A stretch of 6,339 nucleotides of DNA from CAIPSZ01 sp038065015 (GTDB lineage Bacteria; Patescibacteriota; Patescibacteriia; PEXW01). The stretch spans positions 1-6,339 of the forward strand of contig JBBTRU010000057.1 of NCBI GenBank assembly GCA_038065015.1, read 5' to 3'. Positions 1 through 5,210 of this stretch are shown here, piece by piece. Numbering within the stretch: position 1 is the stretch's first letter; the number at the start of each line of letters is the position of its first letter. Under the pieces are notes generated by a model, which saw only the letters and a list, made by a program, of their open reading frames with translations, was not told the origin of the DNA and did not search any database. Position numbers and translations under genes: made by a program.

Positions 1-3000
1 CCCCAACGAATATCGGCACGTTCTCCACGACGCAGGGTAGAAATGTACTGCCCGTAGCAGGCGCCGATTCGCCCGGCAGTACGGTTGTTGGGACGAAAAC
101 CAGTGGTACAAACTACTGTGTCTCAAACCCGCAGCCGTTTAGCGTTTCTTGCCAACAGAACAACGAATGCAGCACCGGCTGTTGCCAATTGAGTATTTGC
201 AAGGCGCTTACAGAATGTACGAGCGGACTCATACAAAGCATTACCCCAGCACCCGGAGTTTTGAGCTGTCGCAATACTGCGTTCATTGTCACGTTTGCCG
301 AGGACATGCAAACCGGTACGCTCAACGCAACAAATATCCAGTTGCAAAAGGGTGGAGTGGGTGTACCGGCAACCCTTAGCGTTACCAACCGGCAGGTAAC
401 CATTGCCCCAGCCACACTACTCGGGGACGGTACGTACAACGTGCATATTACCGGGCTCGCTGGCGGTATTGCTTCCGCCGCCAACACGTATTTGAGCGCT
501 GATTGGACCTCTGGTAACTACACCGTGGGGCCGAGCGCCGTCATTTGCAAAATTGCCCGCACGGAAATTGTGCCGGCAACCGACCTGTACACCTGCAGCG
601 GTGATAGCTGCGCCGGCGACGTGCAAGCCGCGACGCCCGGCAACCAGCACACCTACGCGGTGAACGCGTATGACGCCAATAACGTCCCGTTAACTTTAGT
701 CTCCACCGCCTACGTCTGGACGCAAGGGGATAGTGGTGGTTCTCCCGGCCCGAGTAACGTGTACAAGCAAGGAGCCGCTGGTGCTGCGTGTCCGAATAAC
801 AGCACGAGCAGCACGTACTGCTCCGAAAGTCTCAACGTGCCGAACGGCCAAGAGCAACTTAGCGTTGCCGTTACCGGGACGAACAGTTCTGGTACAGGCA
901 ATGCTTCGGCGACCGTGCAGTCATTCCTCTGCAGCAACCCGTGGCCGACCACATCGAATGCGTGGCCCTACCGCGACCCGGACTACAATTTTACCACCGC
1001 GTTTTGCGGGGACAACGTTGGCACCACCACCCTGGCACTCCCGGTTGTGCTGGGACTGCCCACCCCTGACCCCGACCTGCTAAAGGAGTACTTCTTATTT
1101 GCCCAAGAGAACAGCCAGAATACCGGCGATGCCATTGGCGTGCGCGTGCACAGCAATTTAGGCGATCTCTCGCCAGACCGGTGGTACCGCAAGGAATTCA
1201 ACAAAGCCCCGAGCGGCTCCACGCTGGAGGTGGATGGCTACCCGGCCATTCGCGAAGGTCGCACGGTGTATGTTTCGGCAACGAACTGCGTGGACAGCAC
1301 ATGCGACACTATTTATCCCAACATCTACGTGTTTTCGTATTCGGACAATGCCAAGCCCGAAACCATTAAAATATTCGAGCAACTTTTGCAAAATCTGCGT
1401 TTTAACACGAACGCCCAAGCAGCGTTTGACCAGGCTATGCTGCGGCGGGATACCAAGCGCGTGCACGCCCTAAACGAGATGGTCTACGCTTTGGACAGTT
1501 ACTACGACACGCATGCGAAAACCTACCCGAAGTTGGAGTCGGGATCGTTCCTTAAAGGCCTTACCACCTCGGCCTGGCCATCCTGGCAGCAGGCACTAGG
1601 TCAAGTATTAGGCATAAACCTGCCCAAGGATGTAGCGCCGAAGTGGGACCAAGCCCGCTGTCCGGATTCTCCCGGGACGGACGATACTGACCAGACAACC
1701 TGTTGGAATCAAGTGACGAAGAAATTCACGTTCCCGAGTGATGGTACCGATCCGCCCGATTCGCATGCAATTATGTACCAGTATGCTCTCGTTGGCACGT
1801 TGGATTCGTCAACTTTGTACGCGACGTTTGAGCAGAATGTTGTGCGCAATTCGAGTTTTGGTAGTGTATTGACGCTGTGGAGTGCACCAGGCACTGATGT
1901 TTGCCAAGGTACTTCGGAGTGTTTTGGTTTTAATGTGCGTATTTCGTCTGGGTCATTTGATGCAATTAACACTCAACGTCTGTATACGCAGGGCGATATC
2001 GCCGTTCCACTAGTGAATATTGTTCTGCCATCTCCAGCTGCATCTCCACCTTCCATTCAAGGCACGGTAGAACTAGCAGTTTCGGCTACCGACCTCGGTG
2101 CGGACGAATCGGGTATTGCGAATGTGGCGTTTACCATTCGCGATGCAGCGGACAAGGAAGTAGCCAGAACAACAGTGTCCACCCCGGCGCAGGACGGCAC
2201 GTACCACTGGTCGTGGAATACGCGGCCATACTTGAACGCAGTAAATTATAAGCTTGTCGTTTTTGCCACAGACAAGACCGGCAAGAGTGCCAATACCCAA
2301 CGCATCTACTCCCTCAACAATCCGCCCGGGGATAGCCGCCCGCCGGTGATTACCCTGGGCAGCCCGAGTGCCGCAGGATTTATATTTAACGATACTGGCA
2401 CTCCTGTTTCGGCCAGCGCAACCGATAATCAAGCGAACGACACCGGCATTGCGAAAATTGAATTCTATCTGGGCACATCATTGCTTGGCCAAGCCCTGGC
2501 AACCGGTAACCCCTCGAGTTTTACCGGCAACAGTTCGGTACCCGGCTCGCTCATCCAGCAATTCCCCAACGACAGCTACACCTATTCCGTGGTGGCGTAC
2601 GATGCGTACGGCAACACCGCTATTAAGCAGCTGCCAGTGACGGTGCAACATGCGACCGAAACCGGTGCGCCGACCGTGTCCATTGTCACGCCCACGGCCA
2701 CCATTAGCGGCGGGTTCACCGATGTCATTGTGGATGCCACCGACACCGGGCCGGGCGCCACCGGGGTGGACCGGGTGGAGTTCTTGGTCGACGGGGCGTT
2801 GAGCGTGCAGGATTTTAGCCAACCCTATGTGTACGGCTGGCCGCACAGCGGGTATGCAAATGCAAGTTCGCACACCATCCAGGCCGTGGCCTACGACCGC
2901 GCGGGCAATCAGGCTGCCGATCTTAAAACCGTGGTGTACAGCAGCGTGGCCGGGCCAGATACAGTCCGGCCGACCATTAGCGGGGTTACGTACACTCTCG

Positions 3001-4601
3001 CACCGAACCCGGCGGCAGCACTTGCCGGAGCATCGCTCAAAGATACGGTCATCCTCAATGCCGTGCTCACGGATAACGTCGCCGTGCTACGGGCCGAGTT
3101 GCGCATCGATGGTAACGTCATACCACTTACCGGTGGGAGTTACAGCCCCATTACTGCCCCGACGAGTTATCGCATCGCCTACCAGTGGAACACCCTGCCC
3201 GAACTGGTGGGCAATCACACCATAACGTTCGTGGTGTACGACACGTCGAACTACGTGACAACCGCCACGGCATTGGTGACGGTTGATAACCAGATAGTCA
3301 TGACCCTTAGCCAGCCGCGGACGGGCACGTCGGTGGCGGACAACCCCACCGTGCCGGTGCTCATTGACGTTACTAAAACTTGCCGCAGCGACCAGCTGCT
3401 TAACAGCGTGGTCTTTTATCTGGACAACGCCCCCGGCCCAATGGTGCCACAACCGTCTGGAAGTTGTACCAACGGCCGGTGTACCTACAACTGGACTACG
3501 CTTACCACAACCTCCAACGGTACGCACACGCTCAAGGCAATTGGTACGGACAGTCTGGGCTGCAAGGGCGGAGCCAAGTCCGTGGTCACGGTGGCAAACG
3601 ACGTTACGGACACGACGCCACCGACGCTGTCGAATTTCTTTTTTGACACTACACCCTGGAACACCGGCAGCCCCGTCTACATCAAAAATCTTGGTCGCAT
3701 ATCTATAGATGCAGCAGACAATGTTGGCGGGAGCGGGTTGAGTCAGGTGACCATTGCGGTTAATGGCACGACCGTAGCGACCTGTGGGAGTAGTCCCTGC
3801 CAGTACATTTGGGACCCAGTTGAAGGTGCCAACTATACGGTCACCGTAAATGCCAGCGATATCGACGGGAACACTGCCACCCAGCAATCCCAAACCGTGA
3901 ACGTGGATAAAACCCCGCCAACCGCAACGTGGGTTGCTCCCGCAAATGGGAGCACCGTCACTACGCCTCCGAGTATCCTCTTTCAGGCTAGCGCCACCGA
4001 TGCGCTTTCGGGTGTGCTCAGTGTGGCTTTTTACCGGAACGGCGTAATGCAAGGCATTCCCGATTTTATCGGGAGTGCAGATATATACGATAAGTCCCTA
4101 ACACCTTTAACCGGACCCGCCACGTACTACGCAGAGGCATGGGACAGTGCGGGTAATAGCTTTTCGACTGCCCCGGTCACCATTACCGTCACCGCGCCGG
4201 ATACCACGCCGCCAACGGTTAATATCGCCGCACCTGGAATTGATAACGTTTGGTACAGTGGTAACGTGTTCATATTTGCTTTTGCCACCGATACCGGAAC
4301 GGGCGTTCGTGACGTGGAATTCTTCCGCGATGGGGTAAGCATGGCCGCGCCAGACCCGACCCCAACCTACTCGTATACTTGGGATTCTCGCGTCGGGACG
4401 ACGAATGGACAGACGTACAGCATTACCGCCCGCGCTTGTGACAATGCCCCGACGCCGAATTGCGCTACGTCTACACCGCGTCTCATCCGAATTTGGAATC
4501 AAGCTGGGTTCACGGCATGTTCTCTCTCGCTCTGTAGCGGCGCAACGCCAAATTGCTGTAATGGCAACACCTGTTCGGCCGTACCTTGTGCCGGGTCGTA
4601 A
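1..4601 (+). CDS. Giant multi-domain Ig-like surface protein (adhesin/stalk type), 5' partial
   Basis: This is a secreted or surface-displayed mosaic protein, probably structural or adhesive; no enzyme motif was seen. The frame starting at base 3 is open from the window edge to the TAA at 4599-4601, giving 1532 visible codons, so the N-terminus and signal peptide lie upstream. The TTG at 189 is only the first in-frame alternative start and is rejected because it would cut a cysteine motif in half. Domain order by nucleotide is: six-Cys motif (150-218), SbsA-type Ig (228-530), Ig-like module (540-926), Trp/Tyr-rich module (927-1439), pilin-like segment (1440-1883), linker (1884-2003), eight Ig-like domains (2004-4496), six-Cys motif (4518-4589). 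No sortase motif, PEP-CTERM or C-terminal membrane helix is present, so anchoring must be N-terminal or through partners. Many close cysteine pairs imply oxidative folding outside the cytoplasm. This architecture resembles large Patescibacteria surface proteins known from memory; the exact ligand is unknown. Confidence 0.9.
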   Translation, partial: PTNIGTFSTTQGRNVLPVAGADSPGSTVVGTKTSGTNYCVSNPQPFSVSCQQNNECSTGCCQLSICKALTECTSGLIQSITPAPGVLSCRNTAFIVTFAEDMQTGTLNATNIQLQKGGVGVPATLSVTNRQVTIAPATLLGDGTYNVHITGLAGGIASAANTYLSADWTSGNYTVGPSAVICKIARTEIVPATDLYTCSGDSCAGDVQAATPGNQHTYAVNAYDANNVPLTLVSTAYVWTQGDSGGSPGPSNVYKQGAAGAACPNNSTSSTYCSESLNVPNGQEQLSVAVTGTNSSGTGNASATVQSFLCSNPWPTTSNAWPYRDPDYNFTTAFCGDNVGTTTLALPVVLGLPTPDPDLLKEYFLFAQENSQNTGDAIGVRVHSNLGDLSPDRWYRKEFNKAPSGSTLEVDGYPAIREGRTVYVSATNCVDSTCDTIYPNIYVFSYSDNAKPETIKIFEQLLQNLRFNTNAQAAFDQAMLRRDTKRVHALNEMVYALDSYYDTHAKTYPKLESGSFLKGLTTSAWPSWQQALGQVLGINLPKDVAPKWDQARCPDSPGTDDTDQTTCWNQVTKKFTFPSDGTDPPDSHAIMYQYALVGTLDSSTLYATFEQNVVRNSSFGSVLTLWSAPGTDVCQGTSECFGFNVRISSGSFDAINTQRLYTQGDIAVPLVNIVLPSPAASPPSIQGTVELAVSATDLGADESGIANVAFTIRDAADKEVARTTVSTPAQDGTYHWSWNTRPYLNAVNYKLVVFATDKTGKSANTQRIYSLNNPPGDSRPPVITLGSPSAAGFIFNDTGTPVSASATDNQANDTGIAKIEFYLGTSLLGQALATGNPSSFTGNSSVPGSLIQQFPNDSYTYSVVAYDAYGNTAIKQLPVTVQHATETGAPTVSIVTPTATISGGFTDVIVDATDTGPGATGVDRVEFLVDGALSVQDFSQPYVYGWPHSGYANASSHTIQAVAYDRAGNQAADLKTVVYSSVAGPDTVRPTISGVTYTLAPNPAAALAGASLKDTVILNAVLTDNVAVLRAELRIDGNVIPLTGGSYSPITAPTSYRIAYQWNTLPELVGNHTITFVVYDTSNYVTTATALVTVDNQIVMTLSQPRTGTSVADNPTVPVLIDVTKTCRSDQLLNSVVFYLDNAPGPMVPQPSGSCTNGRCTYNWTTLTTTSNGTHTLKAIGTDSLGCKGGAKSVVTVANDVTDTTPPTLSNFFFDTTPWNTGSPVYIKNLGRISIDAADNVGGSGLSQVTIAVNGTTVATCGSSPCQYIWDPVEGANYTVTVNASDIDGNTATQQSQTVNVDKTPPTATWVAPANGSTVTTPPSILFQASATDALSGVLSVAFYRNGVMQGIPDFIGSADIYDKSLTPLTGPATYYAEAWDSAGNSFSTAPVTITVTAPDTTPPTVNIAAPGIDNVWYSGNVFIFAFATDTGTGVRDVEFFRDGVSMAAPDPTPTYSYTWDSRVGTTNGQTYSITARACDNAPTPNCATSTPRLIRIWNQAGFTACSLSLCSGATPNCCNGNTCSAVPCAGS
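150..218 (+). other. Six-cysteine knot-like motif, internal copy (protein domain)
   Basis: Cysteine codons at 150, 168, 180, 183, 198 and 216 give the pattern C-x5-C-x3-CC-x4-C-x5-C, with one more cysteine at 117. The order resembles small disulfide-rich knot modules of the type NECSxGCC. It sits directly before the SbsA-type domain and is matched by a similar motif at the protein's C-terminus. The disulfide pairing is not known; the family assignment is a resemblance only. Confidence 0.6.
228..530 (+). other. SbsA-type bacterial Ig-like domain (Big_5 type)
   Basis: The segment begins with a SITPAPG strand, continues with FIVTFAEDM and the TLNATNIQL strand, and ends with a GDGTYNVHITGLAGGIAS strand pair. 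This is the usual layout of the S-layer SbsA Ig-like domain: a 'P-x-x-G' entry, 'V-x-F-x-x-x-M', then 'G-T-x-Y-x-V-x-I-x-G'. Such domains occur in S-layer and adhesive surface proteins as structural spacers. The length of about 100 residues is normal for the family. Confidence 0.7.
540..926 (+). other. Ig-like module with paired cysteines (protein domain)
   Basis: About 129 residues with beta-strand character. An early TCSGDSC pair is followed by a TYAVNAYDANNVPL strand like the 'AxAyDanG' strand of Big_2-type bacterial Ig domains, and the module ends in a QLSVAVTGTNSSGTG strand. A second cysteine pair (codons 789 and 819) lies in an inserted loop. The Big_2-like call rests on strand pattern only. 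From memory, Patescibacteria surface proteins often carry this 'TPGNQHTYAVNAYD' type of module immediately before a pilin-like region, as here. Confidence 0.55.
927..1439 (+). other. Trp/Tyr-rich module preceding the pilin-like segment (protein domain)
   Basis: About 171 residues starting CSNPWP and containing LLKEYFLFAQ, IGVRVHSNLGDLSPDRWY, VDGYPAIREGRTVYVSATN, and NIYVFSYSDNA, then an amphipathic stretch (ETIKIFEQLLQNLRFN). I do not know a named family for it. The 'DGYxAxxxGRTVYVxATN...NIYxxSY' pattern matches what I recall as a recurring block in large Patescibacteria surface proteins, where it also sits between an Ig module and a pilin-like region. The embedded CVDSTC pair probably forms a local disulfide. 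Function unknown. Confidence 0.5.
1440..1883 (+). other. Pilin/pseudopilin-like segment without its membrane helix (protein domain)
   Basis: The segment opens with RRDTKRVHALNEMVYALDSY, then a YP turn and the SWPSWQQALG-type region, and later a CPDSPG...CW pair. The 'RDxKRxxxLxxxxxALxxYY...YP' block is the helix-to-loop pattern of type IV pilins and type II secretion pseudopilins just after the hydrophobic N-terminal helix. That helix and a prepilin peptidase site are absent here: this block lies in the middle of a long chain. Composition drifts to AT-rich codons from about 1740 on. The family call is by motif; the biological role in this context is inference. Confidence 0.55.
2004..4496 (+). 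repeat. Array of eight bacterial Ig-like domains (protein-level repeat)
   Basis: Eight divergent repeats of roughly 95-112 residues can be laid out by eye: 2004-2321, 2337-2648, 2661-2945, 2952-3287, 3288-3602, 3606-3908, 3909-4196, 4197-4496. Most open with a proline-rich strand such as TTPPTVNIAAP, followed by an 'A-T-D' strand, a 'V-x-F-x-x-x-G' strand, a 'Y-x-W' strand and a closing 'Y-x-x-x-A-x-D-x-A-G-N' strand. This is the typical layout of bacterial Ig domains of the Big_7/Big_9 type in adhesins and glycan-associated surface proteins. DNA identity between copies is low, so the array is old, not a recent expansion. Domains five and six each carry an added C-x4-C pair just before Y-x-W. 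Boundaries are approximate. Confidence 0.75.
4518..4589 (+). other. Six-cysteine knot-like motif, C-terminal copy (protein domain)
   Basis: Cysteines follow the pattern C-x4-C-x6-CC-x4-C-x4-C, starting in ACSLSLC and ending in CSAVPCAGS, four residues from the stop. The CC-x4-C core matches the internal copy near the window start. It replaces any expected C-terminal anchor such as LPxTG or a hydrophobic helix, and may cap the Ig array. Disulfide pairing is inferred. Confidence 0.6.
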
Positions 4602-4612
4602 GTTGTATCGCT

Positions 4613-5185
4613 ATGCCCACCCAACCCCCCGATGACATTTTTGCCAAAGTAGATCCGGCCAGCCAAGTGCCGCCGCCTGCGCGACCAACCCCCCCGGTTG
4701 TTCGTCCTGCAGCGGTCCAGCCCATCCCGCAGTACACGCCCGCCCGGCGTTGGCCGATCCTGGTTGGTGGCGGGGTGGTGCTTGTGCTCGGCGCTGGGGC
4801 AATTGGTTTTTTCGCCCTGCGCAAGCCGGCAACAACGAATACGCCCGTGACGACCAATCAAGCGGCAACCAACACAGTAGTGCAAACCACCAATAGCGTC
4901 GCGGTGCAGCCCACGCCAACCCTTAGCGCCCCGCTTGATAAAGATGCGGATGGCCTGACCGATGATCGCGAACAAGAGCTCGGCACGAGCCTGACCAAGG
5001 CCGATACCGATGGCGACGGCCTGGGTGATGGCGAAGAGGTGAACGTGTACACCACCGACCCCAAGCGCCCGGATACCGACGGCGATGGCAACCCCGATGG
5101 CACAGAAGTGAAAAAAGGGTATAATCCAAAAGGCTCGGGCCTCCTGCTCGATTTGAACGTCGCCAAGCAACAACTCCAAAAGTAA
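4613..5185 (+). CDS. Single-pass membrane protein with three TSP3 calcium-binding repeats
   Basis: The product of 190 residues has four parts. A Pro-rich cytoplasmic head (1-47) contains the short motif DDIFAKVDPA. One transmembrane helix follows at about 48-68 (LVGGGVVLVLGAGAIGFFAL region), preceded by RR as a positive-inside signal. A Thr/Asn-rich linker spans about 70-107. Three calcium loops of the thrombospondin type 3 kind lie at 109-121, 131-142 and 154-165 (DKDADGLTDD, DTDGDGLGDG, DTDGDGNPDG), then comes GYNPKGSG and a short tail. Predicted topology is N-in, C-out, with the loops on the cell surface. The ATG at 4613 is chosen over an in-frame TTG at 4586, because the latter overlaps the preceding gene and adds residues unlike the family head. 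The gene starts 11 nt after the giant gene's stop, so co-transcription is likely. No enzyme motif was seen; a calcium-dependent structural or partner-binding role is inferred. Confidence 0.88.
   Translation: MPTQPPDDIFAKVDPASQVPPPARPTPPVVRPAAVQPIPQYTPARRWPILVGGGVVLVLGAGAIGFFALRKPATTNTPVTTNQAATNTVVQTTNSVAVQPTPTLSAPLDKDADGLTDDREQELGTSLTKADTDGDGLGDGEEVNVYTTDPKRPDTDGDGNPDGTEVKKGYNPKGSGLLLDLNVAKQQLQK
4937..5107 (+). repeat. Three TSP3-type D-x-D-x-D-G calcium loops (protein-level repeat)
   Basis: Loops at residues 109-121, 131-142 and 154-165 of the 190-residue protein carry Asp at the alternating ligand positions and a Gly at the turn, followed by Asp-Gly/Asp and Glu. This matches the calcium-binding thrombospondin type 3 and bacterial EF-hand-like repeats. 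Loops two and three are nearly canonical; in loop one the second ligand pair is DADG. The spacing of 22-23 residues between loops is regular. Confidence 0.8.
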
Positions 5186-5210
5186 TTTTCTCCCCGTCAC
5201 CCCAAACCAT
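5186..5210 (+). other. Short intergenic gap with no visible ribosome binding site or terminator
   Basis: The 25 bases between the TAA at 5183-5185 and the ATG at 5211 are pyrimidine- and cytosine-rich. They contain no GGAG-like sequence and no hairpin followed by a T-run. The same lack of a Shine-Dalgarno sequence applies to the 11-nt gap at 4602-4612. The three genes therefore look like one transcription unit, with translation starting without a strong ribosome binding site. Confidence 0.5.

Noticed and set aside
189..191. TTG as the start codon of the giant gene
   Set aside because: The same frame is open for 62 more codons to the window edge and contains five of the six cysteines' context upstream or across this point; starting here would break the six-cysteine motif.
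3936..3953. Perfect 6-bp inverted repeat GCTCCC/GGGAGC with a 6-nt loop
   Set aside because: It lies within an Ig-domain coding region with no T-run after it. One such short hairpin is expected by chance in several kb, so it is not called a terminator.
3087..4052. Minus-strand open frame of 321 codons under the Ig array
   Set aside because: It is antisense to strongly patterned Ig-like domains, and its product is Arg/Gly/His-rich without domain motifs, as expected for a shadow frame in GC-rich coding DNA.
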